A stretch of 64,000 nucleotides of DNA from positions 62,001 to 126,000 of the forward strand of contig NBIV01000111.1 in assembly GCA_003194525.1 (NCBI GenBank), written 5' to 3'. This DNA comes from Gracilariopsis chorda. Taxonomy: Eukaryota > Rhodophyta > Florideophyceae > Gracilariales > Gracilariaceae. The position numbers and the translations under genes were made by a program. The stretch's first letter is position 1, and each line of letters opens with the position of its first letter. Below, piece after piece: positions 55,013-64,000 of this stretch. The notes beneath the pieces are model-generated. The model was not told where the DNA came from, did no database searches, and saw only the letters and a list, made by a program, of their open reading frames with translations.

Positions 55013-55449
55013 AGAACAGGGTTGCAGAGTGCGATGACGTGAGTGCAGTAGCGCAGGCAATAGGAACAGGCACAAGGACCCCGGATCTCCTGCCCAGGAT
55101 GCCCCCGATCACTGCTCTTCTGCGGGTGATCGGTCTTTTTATACTTCGTACGACAGCTCTGCATTTTTGTGCTACTCCGTGTAGTACAGGATTTCTAGCT
55201 GTTCTATACAATAAAGAATACGTTCTCTTGTGTACGTCTAGCTTGAACGGTTCTTGCTCAAACGTTCTCACGTCGCTGTTGGCGTGCTGCTCTCTCTACA
55301 GCAGGGCACGCCTACTTCAAGCCTTTCTTTTCCTAAGCTTTCCTGCGGTACAAGGCTCACGGTTCTGTGTAACGTAGTGAAGCTTCTTCTGCAAGTTGCT
55401 TTCGCTTCGGACATCCAGCCGTTCGAAATGATACTCGCTAACATCAACA
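55005..55449 (-). repeat. 5' LTR of the intact gypsy
   Basis: 445 bp. It contains a minus-strand TATA box at 55143-55136 and ends in the junction hairpin. Confidence 0.95.
55136..55143 (-). promoter_or_regulatory. TATA box in the 5' LTR of the intact gypsy
   Basis: The minus strand reads GTATAAAAAGACCG. It is present unchanged in the 3' LTR near 49986-49993. It lies about 130 bp before the LTR end. Confidence 0.6.
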
Positions 55450-57079
55450 GCCAATACCAAAAAAAGCAAATTGATCTGGGATAGCTGGAGGGAAACAAAT
55501 ATAGTTAGTTTATCCAGTTAACGGACCTTGTTTCACAGGCACCTCTATGCGATTCTCTGCTCCCCTGAAGGAGCCCCTGTGCGTAGCATGGTATATACAG
55601 AACATTTGACTGACGGAGAATAGTTTTGAAGCCTTCATAGCCGGCGGAATAACACAGAGCATACTTATTGAGGTAAAATGATTATTCAGGGGTTTATATT
55701 TGGCCGTGCTCATCAGTAGAACTGAACATGGCTGCCAATATGTATGTTCAGGAAACCCAAAATGGATTTACTTATACCCAATGACTCAGAATAAAATCCC
55801 AAAAGTCAGTACAGCGCGAGCTTAATAGACCAGTAGCGTATGCAAAGACACCACTAAAACAAAAGAAACCAAAAGGCATGTAGTATGCTGAAACACGCCA
55901 TAGAACTTGACTTTCAAGCGATGTAACCATATTAATGAGGATTAAGATGGCAAGAAAAGGTTTCGAGCTAGCATGTCAACGACGATGAGTCTAAGAGGCT
56001 GATATGCTCCTCCTTCTTCGTGTAAACAAACGATGTCAATGTAAAAGATGCACTTCTATGAGATAATCTAAGCACATCACGCTGGTCAAAACGCGAGTTG
56101 CTTTTCTGTTCGCTTCGTATTGTTCAACTCTGACGGTTATTCATTTCGAATTGGAATGTGAACTCGTGATATATCGCGTATTAGATCAGTTTAGAGATAT
56201 CGACGGAAACACAAATCTGGTGGAAACCCTTTTGGAACACTTGCTTAATTCATATTAATTGGACATGTTCCCATCCGCTGGAGCTAAAACGCGTTTCATC
56301 GAAAAATCCATAGACTTCTTGGTTGTGCATGTAGAAGATGTGATCTTGGCAGTTTAGTGTCTGTTAAGCTGTTATGGGAAATGAAAAACGGAAAAGAACC
56401 GCAACGCCTGCTTTTGATACTCTCATCTACCAAAAGATGCACGATCTACACGGTGAAGCAACTCAATCACTCCAAACAATGGCAAAATCTACCACATGAT
56501 GGTGCAAAAGAGCAAGTTTACCAAAAGCGGCTCATCTGAAGAGATGAAGAGAAACAAGAAACAAACGCTGTGAAGAGAAAAGCAAAGCCATCCCGTGGTT
56601 TGGAATTTACCGTGAGGATGACGTTAGGCAGAAAGATTGACTGATTACCGGACACAAGACTACGCGCGCACAAAGGTTGACTGATAAACCGAACACGAGA
56701 CTACGCACGCTGAGAGGTGGCACGCAGTCACCACCCCACAAAACACGCTTACTGATACAAGCCTATGATTCAAGGTGTAAAACTACGGAAGTGGTTTGTA
56801 ATACAGTGAGAGTTGAACAATTTTGCTACAAACCGAGGGTTTTATTTTTTTGGTTAGCATGCCATGTGAATTGCCATAGTTATTTGATTAGGAAACCAAT
56901 TTACTTAACTATTTTTCGTAGTTTAAGGTACTCAAGTACAGTGGTATGAGTGATGCCACTACGTTAGGCTTTGCTGCATTTCATCGAGAACATTGACCCG
57001 AAAAATGACCATCACTCAGCGTTAGGGTAAATACAGTGCTACCTCATCTGCTATGAAAAGGTGTTGTTAATTGACAGCA
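55450..57079. other. No recognisable gene
   Basis: AT-rich sequence with only short open frames. Two related lines near 56640 and 56680 (GACTGATTACCGGACACAAG and GACTGATAAACCGAACACGA) suggest a small local duplication of about 40 bp. Nothing else stands out. Confidence 0.45.
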
Positions 57080-58560
57080 AACGCTGCGCCAAACACTCCT
57101 ATTGCACGCTGTCTTCAGCGCATAAAAAAATCAGCAGTGGCAACAGCAGCAAAGGTCAATGCTCATTGGCTGCTGGTATATATTGACTGCTCGTGCTACT
57201 CAGTCGCTGGCACTACAGCAGTTCCAGCCAACCGGCTGCAAATTGGTTTGCCATGCACTCATTTTGGCAGTTCGAACCAATTACAATCTATTGTACGCTA
57301 CACAGAGTATCGCATGTCAGCCACTCACAAACGCAGGCAAGCTCAATTTCAACTTTATTCCATATTAACTCTCGACACCGTGGCCGTCATTGTTTTTCAG
57401 GCCGTTTGGTAGCAAAATCAAACAGCCACAGGATGCAGATCTTCCAAATTCTCCCCTATTTTACAGCACGCAGTCCTCCTTGCAGCCAAAGGCGGCTTTC
57501 CCTCGTCTCCCCACTTTCAAGCATTTGCTTATGTATAAGGGGCGTTTTCTTGGTGAAATAAGGGTGCTGCGCTAATAAACTGCCCTACATGCCCCTCTTA
57601 AGTGCAAGAAAAACTGTCGTCTGGCGCAAGGCCACTCTACCATTCAAAACATTGAGCAGAGCAGCAAAGATCGCTGCTTAATTGGTGGCACTCCTATAAA
57701 AACTTAAAGGTCACCCAATTACAGAGTGCAGAGTATCGCGCTCTCTTCTCACTGGCTACCATTGCAGTAAATTTAGACACCTATAAATGAACCCCTATGG
57801 CTACAGCTAGTCTAAGACCTGCGGCACCTACGAGTTCTCCGAGCGCTATGGCAAGCTTGAGCAAACAAAGTGCTCGGAGAGCCTCCAAACGCAACTAAAT
57901 CACCAACACTACAAACAATAGGCGAAGCGCAGGGCCGCCCGCGGCCGAACACCGCTTCTACTTTTTTTCCACTCTTAAGCATATAGTCCTGTATGTGGGG
58001 GTGTTCTTGATTGATTGGACGCGTTTCGTCATGAATTCGCCTTACATGCCCCTTTCCGCGCATACAAAACTATTATTTGGCATAACAACGCACTACTATT
58101 AAAAACGCTCAGCAGCAGAAGCAGCAGCAGCAGCAAAGCGTACAGTGCATTGGCTGCTGCTGCATTTCCCTTGCGGGCTTGCTTCTGAGTCACTGGCACT
58201 TCTAAAAATGACTGAAGTGCGAGCCACTCAGAAGCAAGGAGGTTTCACCACGAGGCTTACGCAATCGTTCGCTCTTTAATGCAGCTGCACATTGCGCTGG
58301 ATATATCAGCCAAGGGTCGCTCAAAGAAACTCTCGGCACCGTGTCCCTCATTGGTCTGCAGGCCATTTTCGAGGGTTAGTGAGCAAAAACCCGCCCGCAG
58401 ATTCCCGAATTCACCTCAATTCAGCATCGTGCAGCACTGCCCGTGGCCAAAGGCCGCTTCTACTTTTCTAACCAAACTAAGGATTTGTGCGAAAACGACC
58501 GTTGCACCACTTAAAGAACTATTAAAACGCATGATTTCGTTTCTTGGAGCAATCTGGGCC
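57080..58560. repeat. Degenerate tandem array of ~0.45-0.55 kb units, about three copies
   Basis: Shared landmarks recur in the same order. GCAGCAAAG followed by ATTGG-(C/T)-(G/T)-G occurs near 57147, 57665 and 58132. GGC-(C/G)-GCTT-(C/T) or CCGCTTCTACTTTT occurs near 57490, 57953 and 58461. CTTA-(A/T)-G-(C/T)-AT followed by TGTAT-(A/G)-(A/T)-GGGG occurs near 57526 and 57975. GCC-(C/T)-TACATGCCCCT occurs near 57580 and 58042. The third unit lacks its end. CAG-rich runs at 58110-58135 open that unit. No protein is encoded consistently. Confidence 0.55.
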
Positions 58561-58880
58561 AGCACCGAAAATAGTGCTTCCCGTTCATCCTTTGAATGTT
58601 TTTTGGTGCGCCAAAGTTTTGCCTTAATGATAATTAAACGTTTTGGACAACCAAATCGTTTGATTTTCAGATTTTTTAATGCTCAAGCTCCAGCTCTACC
58701 ACTCTTTACTGCTGGCAAGATGCAGAAGTCACAACTGCAGGAAAGAGTGGTAGGGCTGAAGGCCCTTCTTACCCTTGTTAATCATTAAAAATTACGTATA
58801 GAGTAATAGAAAAGGAAAAATTGAAGACCTATAGTAATGATAGTGGAAAAGAGAACCAAAGGCAGGGACGTAAGCTTTCC
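58561..58880. other. Short non-coding flank of the last gypsy element
   Basis: An open frame spanning 58279-58788 overlaps the repeat array and has no domain. The sequence GCAGGAAAGAGTGGTAGGGC near 58736 partly inverts GAGCTCTACCACTC-like sequence near 58690, a possible small hairpin. Confidence 0.35.
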
Positions 58881-59097
58881 TGTGGCCAGCTCGGCAAGTT
58901 GTTCTTCGATCGAAAGGTGAGGTTCGATGCCTGGGTTTACTGAGAGGCGATGTTCTTACGGATTAAATGCCACTACCGTGTTTCCCAATTGGGAACTGCA
59001 AGCATTTGATAAGATACCTACGCTATTGTAACCTACAAAAGGGTTTAAGTAGCCTTTTTGGGTTCCGCCCAGCGCTATGCAGCCAGAAATGGCTACA
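58881..59097 (-). repeat. 3' LTR of the last gypsy element
   Basis: Starts TGTGGCC and ends GGCTACA on the + strand, an imperfect terminal inverted repeat. The minus-strand sequence just before it, GAAAGAAGGGGC (59109-59098), is a good polypurine tract. Confidence 0.8.
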
Positions 59098-59101
59098 GCC
59101 C

Positions 59102-60549
59102 CTTCTTTCAAAAAATGAGTTGCGAACGAGCTTCGCGAACCAGGTCGTATGTACTGTTGTTACGCTTAAGCAAGCGCAGTAGCATGACGAAGACTTCTTC
59201 GTATATCCTCTCAAGTGGTTCCAAAGTGTCTTCCTTTGTGCTTAGTCCTTTTCTGCGCACTTAAACCATGAGCTATTCTTTGGTTTTTACCAGTTTCATT
59301 ACACGTTTGACTGGCGTTCAAGTTTCTGCCGCTATGACGTGCGACATTATGGTCTCTGTGTCCAACGAGCTGCCGTGATAGTTTTTGAGACGTAAACCTT
59401 TAATGTCTTCCGTTAGGCCACTGCATAGATCTCCCACCTGAAAGAAGTAATATGATAGCGCTTTTTGGATGCGGTGAGGTACACGCCATCGCAGTGCAAG
59501 TTTCTCCCCAGCATGAAAATCGCTGCGCGCCACCAAGACATAATCACCTTCGACAAAATTTGGAAAGTGCCTCTCGACGCCTTTCCCCTTGATACTTTCC
59601 GGTTCTTCTGGAGTGCATTTTGTACCAGAGGGTGAAGCTGTGCCCAAGCTTCCTGTAAGGCCTTGATGTTGGCGCAGCGCTCCTGGGTGACCTCCGACAC
59701 TTTCATAGCCTTACGAGTGGAGAAAAGAAAGAACGAGGAGATGGGCGGAGACGGCTCCATGCCAAGAAAAGCGGTTAACGGTGTAATGATCATTCGGTGC
59801 GAAGAGGCAGAGTTATTGAGAATGCTCTGTATCAAGGGTAGCAAATCTGTGCATTCCTTGAAATCCATTTGTAGTTCGGATGTCAATGATCTAAAGGTTC
59901 GAATAACTTCCTTCCCTAAACGCTCCACTGCTCTGTTGCTCCACGGAGTGTATGGAAGTGTGACGTGATGCAACACACGTAGAAATATGCAGAGTAGGGG
60001 TACAGTTTTGTTGTAGAAGTGAATAGGTCCGTCGGAAATAAGACCCTTTGGTGTGACAAAAGCTGCACACCAATCGACGATCGCCTGAGCCGCGTTCTCA
60101 GCAGCTGTACTTGAAAACGCATACAACAACTTGTAGTGGGAATTGTCGTCGCAGAGAATGAGAATGTATTTGTCGCCACCTCTGCTCGATCCAATCTCCA
60201 GAAAGTCGAAATGTAGGAAATTATTGGGTGCCGTGCCGTGTACTGCCGGTCCAAAAGGACGTAGTACCTTCTCTTCACCGGTTATAGAAATGCAGTGAAT
60301 GCAAGCGCGGATGAATTCACGGATTTCTACTGTTAGAGTGGTCCATGTGAATAGTTTCTGTAGCAGGTTTTGTGGTTGTGATTCTGCCTCGGTGTCTGGA
60401 TGGTCCAGTGTGTGCGATGATGCACAGTCGTAAATGGAGATCTTCCGCATTGCCAGGTATCCATACAGCGCTGTCTTGGGCTTTCCACAATCCGTCTTCG
60501 ATCTGTAGGCCCTCAGGACGATGTGATTTGTTCGCTGACTGCACTGCAA
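59102..60549 (-). pseudogene. Integrase, GPY/F-like region and chromodomain, broken
   Basis: The frame from 60549 has the integrase zinc region ending ACIHCISITG, then HFDFLEIGSSRGGDKYILIL with the first catalytic Asp near 60200. LISDGPIHFYNKTVPL near 60030 follows (second Asp; the usual D-Q-G is D-G-P). PWSNRAVERLGKEVIRTF near 59930 carries the Glu. Downstream a basic segment (DYVLVARSDFHAGEKLALRW) replaces the GPY/F region. In another frame a chromodomain tail reads KGLSTKEDTLEPLERIYEEV to about 59104. The usual Trp of the strand appears as Leu (DTLEP) and another as Arg. Stops near 59318 and 59265 separate the parts. Integrase would insert element cDNA. Confidence 0.75.
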
Positions 60550-62024
60550 TTATTTTTTAGGCTTCGGCCATGAAAAATTCTCGGTGGAGCTTGATGTGAG
60601 GTTAGGAACTTGCACCAATCGGCGGACCGTTGGAGATACAGCCCAGCGAGTGAGAAGATCAGCCCACACGTTGTCTGTGCCTTTGACATGGAAGCAAATG
60701 TGATTGTAGGCGCTAAACCTCACTGCCCATTGCAGTACTTTCCGAACGGACGGGAGGCTGAGATCAGGAATGATGGAGAGAGGGTCAAAAAGGAATATAA
60801 GATTGTTATGATCGGTGTAGAGATCAAATTCGGTTGAGTTGGCTACAAGCCAATGCATCCAATCCAACGTAGACATTATGGCAAACGCGTCCTTCTCCAA
60901 GACAGACCAACCCAGTTGGGTGGTGTTAAAAAAAACCTGAACAGAATGCTAGAGGACTGTGATGTTGCATTTCGTGTGGTTTGGTGAGATCGTAGAGCGG
61001 AACTTGAGTGATGATGCCAGACCATAGGTTGTGGGAAGCGTCTTTGTATATAACGAGTCTTTGGTTCTCCTTCCTGTGTGCAAGTGTGACGCTGTGGGCA
61101 AGTGCCGCTTTGCAAGCTCAGAATGCCTGGGTTTATTGTTCGGACCAACCAAAGGCCGCAAGATCTACTTTTTCCACGGAAGTCTTTGTGCGCTTTCCTG
61201 CTTTCTTGTACACCTTTTCCCAATACTTTTTTAACAGTAGTATGATCTTGGAGAAGTTGGGTATCCTCATCTGAACCCACTGCAGTGCACATAGAAATTG
61301 CTGCAGGTGGCCTCCATTGGTCGGTAGTTCCATTGCTAGCAGACCATTGAGTTGTCGTGGATCATACCGTACTCCTGATTCGGAGAGAATTCTTCCACAC
61401 CACCTGATTGAAGTTGAAAACAGAATACACTTTTTGGGTGCAGACCGATTGAGTGATCCTTGCAGACCTGGAAGAGCTTCTGAGTTTATTGAAGGAGTCC
61501 TCCCACTGTTCTGCTGTGTAGTAGAATTTCAACAAGCCAGTACAAGAGGGATTGACGTAGATCCTTCGACAAATATCTCAGCGAGTACTGATTGAAGGTA
61601 AGTTATGGCATTGGTTTGCCATGAAGGACTCGCATTGGGGAAAAATTCCGTCGTGTGTTATAAAAGACTGTAGTTCCTGAGAGTTTTCGTGGAGAGGGAA
61701 CTGCCAATATCCGTGAGATAGATCAAACGTGGCGGAGAATTTAGAGTGTGCGAGTTTCAACAGCTACTGCTTGATGTTTGGCATGAGGAATTGATGCCTG
61801 ATGATGTAATTGTTCCTTAGACGTAGGTCGAAAGTGAATCGGAAACGAGCCGGGCCAGGTTTTGACACAAGCAAGGGGGCACAGGCCCATGGAGATGTTC
61901 GGTTTGGGTAGGCTAATCCGGTTCGAACGAGATCCTCGATAAAGAGTTGTAGAAACGTTTTGCTGCTCCGGCGGGTAGTTACAAAGCCTGACGCGGACTG
62001 GTTTGGCTTCTGGAGATAAATCAA
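60550..62024 (-). pseudogene. Reverse transcriptase and RNase H, broken, catalytic pair lost
   Basis: RT fragments: ACAPLLVSKPGPARFRFTFD near 61870, FSATFDLSHGYWQFPLHEN near 61735 (first Asp present), and the active-site segment YWLVEILLHS near 61530. The last aligns with QWLDDFLIHA of the intact element, so the Asp pair has become Val-Glu. RNase H is seen as EKDAFAIMSTLDWMHWLVAN near 60895, DLYTDHNNLIFLFDP near 60820 and TDNVWADLLTRWAVSP near 60670. The region between (61600-60900) is read in several frames. It is inactive. Confidence 0.75.
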
Positions 62025-62329
62025 TCTTTAGCGGTCTGATTTTTGCCGGTGTTTCTGCTGAGAGAGAGACTCGGATGATGTCCATGTTGTCCTCAAGAGC
62101 ACTGGGCTGACTTGATTTCGTCGTGTTGGTCGCTGTAGAGAGGGCCGAGAAGCGAGGGATCTGAGAATGGGTCCTGGAAATACTTTTCTGCGTGATAGTG
62201 GACTCTCGGAGGGTTTGGTTGCTGTGGTTTGATGGGAATTGCAGTTGTGGTACTTGCATCTTTCTGTAGTCTGGCGTCCATTAACGTACTCAAATAACCT
62301 TCACCTGGACCCACTGCAGGATTTCCTAC

Positions 62330-63842
62330 ATCTCAACAGTCTGCACCATTTGAGGCAAACCAATTTTTTTCCAGTACTATTTCCGTTTCTACACGAAGAT
62401 GGCGTAGAACAGGGCAGCCGATGAGTAATTCCTCGCATGCAAGGTCATTATCCGCTACCAAGTACGTGATGTTGACCAAAGCAAAACTGCCTGAAGAAAG
62501 ATGCAGGACTGTGCCCGGTTCTGTCCATGTCCCCTAAAATGCAAAGCTTTGTGGGTTGGGACCATATTTCAGCGCGACTTAGATGTGAGTGGTTTTGAAG
62601 GCTAGAATTCTTCCAATGCCCATTAGTGCTGCCTTCTCAGCGAGACTCGGTGACACGATGCTGTCGCCACTGCCGTCGTCACAAGTTCCAGTACCATCCA
62701 AGGAGGTTTCGCCGTCCGATACGGGGATGACGCAGAACGGCGCTCGGTGGGAGGCTTTTGGAGGCTGCATTCTGTTCACTTTGCCCTTATTTGCCCTTAT
62801 TCTTTGTGGTCTTTTACTTATTTTTCTGGCTGCGTGTGGATTTTTAAGGTCCATTAGTGGCGTTCTTCGCCGCAAACTCAGCTTTGTATTCGTGCTTCTC
62901 CTGATCAGTACACAAATCACACCCATCGACCCAGTGACGTAATTCCTTCTTCTTGCACGGTTGGTGGGGGCAAGGGAGAGGAGGCCTGCTGTGTAAACGT
63001 TATTTGCGCGGCTCACTGTTTGCTCTGCTTGATGCAGAGTTTCAGCCGTTTTCTCCGAATACGAGCTTTTTACTTCTTTACGAAAGTGAGCGCTAGAGCC
63101 GTGGGAGGTGGGGGGTCGCCATAAGATAGAGACACGGCCATGGCGTGTTTGAAGAAAACGTTGAAATCTTTGTTCAGTTCCATGTGAGATATTTCAATGT
63201 TTGATTCAAGCTTTGTGCGTAAAGATTTCGGTTTCACGGTGAAATTGATGTGGCCAATTGCTGTTTTGGGTCGAGATGTCGTGCGCCATTTCATACAAAT
63301 AGGACGCGAATAGATTTTCCATCGGCATTGGTGCGGACTGGTCAGACATGTCCATTGGAAGTTCTTTCTCAATGAGCATATCCAGAGCTGAGAGCAAAAT
63401 AGATGTCCACTTAGTCTGCGATCGCTCTTCCGAAATTGTACGCAGCATATTGTCAGTAACCATGTCAGGATCGGAAAGATTCGGTATAAGGTTGAGGTCA
63501 ACGATAGACTCTAGCCATTCTGAATCAAAACAGTACCTGAGATTAACCGTTTAGACTGTTTTTGTAGTCGTAGAGTGTACTACGGCAAGTTGTACAGCGC
63601 GAGTGGTGATTTCTTGCAATAATGATCATAAAGGCCAAGAACATTCCTGATTGAAGCAGAATCTGTTCGCACCAGTCGTGGATGATTGATGGAAGTAGAA
63701 ACAAAAGAAGGTTCCTGGTATGTGATTTCCGGTGTCGATTCATCCACGTGGTGGCCGCTTTCAGGGGTTGACTGCGTGTCAGACAACGCGACCGAACGTA
63801 GGAAATTAAACGTCGAACTGTTTTAGTGGATCTACTGATCAC
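62330..63842 (-). pseudogene. Gag and protease of the last gypsy element, broken
   Basis: Gag begins close to the 5' LTR, probably at 63786 (MSDTQSTPESGHHVDESTPE), with a helical segment SIRNVLGLYDHYCKKSP near 63660. After a frame change it runs DPDMVTDNMLRTISEERSQT near 63470 to about 63206. Lower down, a segment rich in basic residues leads to the protease, TCDDGSGDSIVSPSLAEKAA near 62675, which keeps a D-G-S core. It is followed by LVADNDLACEELLIGCPVLR near 62450, the flap and G-x-P region typical of this group. Frameshifts and stops (for example near 62580) break the frame. Confidence 0.65.
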
Positions 63843-63843
63843 T
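63825..63843. other. Hairpin abutting the 5' LTR of the last gypsy
   Basis: AGTGGATC and GATCACT flank a 4-base loop (TACT), pairing with one bulged base. It directly adjoins the LTR start at 63843. As in the intact element, no TGG primer site is seen at the junction. Confidence 0.35.
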
Positions 63844-64000
63844 GTGGCGAACTACGCGAGTTGTTCGTCGATGGAAAGGTGAGGTTCGATACCTGGATTT
63901 ACTGAGAGGCGATGTTCTTGGGGCTTAAGTGCCACTACGGTGGTTCCCAATTGGGAACTGCAAGCATTTGATAACATACCTACGGTAGTGTAACCTACAA
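63843..64000 (-). repeat. 5' LTR of the last gypsy element (partial, cut by window end)
   Basis: The first 158 bp starts TGTGGCG and aligns with 58881-59038 over its whole length without gaps, differing at about 18 positions. Confidence 0.8.

Larger units (their letters stand above)
49855..55449 (-). mobile_element. Intact young Ty3/gypsy chromodomain retrotransposon
   Basis: Two 445 bp LTRs (49855-50299, 55005-55449) start TGTTGATC and end CATCAACA; the one difference I found is C versus T (CAACAGG versus CAATAGG). The target duplication GCCAA is perfect (49850-49854 and 55450-55454). A single uninterrupted 1541-codon frame on the minus strand encodes all domains. This is the only element in the window that looks potentially active. 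Confidence 0.96.
58881..64000 (-). mobile_element. Older Ty3/gypsy element related to the intact one, cut by window end
   Basis: A 217 bp 3' LTR (58881-59097) and the first 158 bp of the 5' LTR (63843-64000) align without gaps, with about 18 differences, so about 89% identity. Gag, protease, RT, RNase H, integrase and chromodomain follow on the minus strand. WADLLTRWA and the WL-type RT box place it near the 50-55 kb element. Stops and shifts are frequent. Confidence 0.88.

Noticed and set aside
58108-58140. CAG-rich run as a polyglutamine gene
   Set aside because: It is part of a degenerate tandem repeat and no phase is conserved between units.
1-64000. Reassigned stop codons (alternative genetic code) to explain many in-frame TAA, TAG and TGA
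   Set aside because: The youngest element has a 1541-codon frame free of all three stops, and older elements also carry frameshifts, so ordinary decay explains the stops.

Overview
This window is eukaryotic, repeat-dense DNA in which almost every recognisable coding stretch belongs to a transposable element. I see no rRNA, tRNA, CRISPR array, operon or convincing host gene. The mix is chromodomain Ty3/gypsy elements (some with a WLDD-type reverse transcriptase and a WAD-(M/L)-LTRW RNase H signature), several Ty1/copia lineages, a tyrosine-recombinase (DIRS-like) element, a Helitron and a pogo/Tigger-like transposase. It fits an oomycete or a red macroalga better than a plant or animal, but the sequence does not settle this and I claim no species.

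Layout: 1-0.55 kb is the chromodomain end of a + strand Ty3/gypsy polyprotein. 0.8-2.5 kb is an unrecognised, convergently oriented minus-strand reading frame with three nonsense codons. 4.3-15.6 kb is a decayed DIRS-like element whose gag is split by a 7.5 kb Ty3/gypsy element (4569-12111, 651 bp LTRs). 17.1-21.65 kb is a minus-strand Ty1/copia element with LTRs, primer site and target duplication. 21.7-25 kb holds LTR debris and a degenerate tandem repeat. 25.0-26.5 kb is a broken pogo-like transposase. 26.93-31.85 kb is a young Ty1/copia element with 99% identical LTRs and a perfect 5 bp duplication. 32.0-36.2 kb is an older minus-strand relative of it. 36.3-41.0 kb is a minus-strand Helitron Rep/helicase, followed by a 68 bp palindromic tandem array. 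42.3-43.0 kb is a Ty3/gypsy tail. 43.3-49.0 kb is a + strand Ty1/copia element. 49.86-55.45 kb is a Ty3/gypsy element with one uninterrupted 1541-codon ORF and LTRs differing at one noted position. 57.1-58.6 kb is a degenerate tandem array of roughly 0.5 kb units. 58.88 kb to the window end is an older minus-strand relative of the intact gypsy element.

Most notable observations: (i) in one copia lineage gag starts inside the 5' LTR and is translated through the primer-binding site, so the primer site encodes Met-Gly-Pro; this is seen at 27.1 kb and 35.8 kb, with a matching start at 22.8 kb. (ii) That lineage and the 17-21 kb copia use a primer site matching the anticodon region of initiator tRNA-Met, as in Drosophila copia. 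(iii) A seven-T slippery run sits just before the gag stop, with pol in the -1 frame. (iv) A Ty3/gypsy element carries an extra ORF with U1/matrin-type zinc fingers upstream of gag, and a tail after its chromodomain. (v) A possible antisense accessory gene lies next to a gypsy pol end. (vi) The gypsy insertion splits a DIRS-like gag and the frame resumes across the junction.

Apart from the 1541-codon ORF, the coding regions carry nonsense codons or frameshifts and are annotated as pseudogenes.
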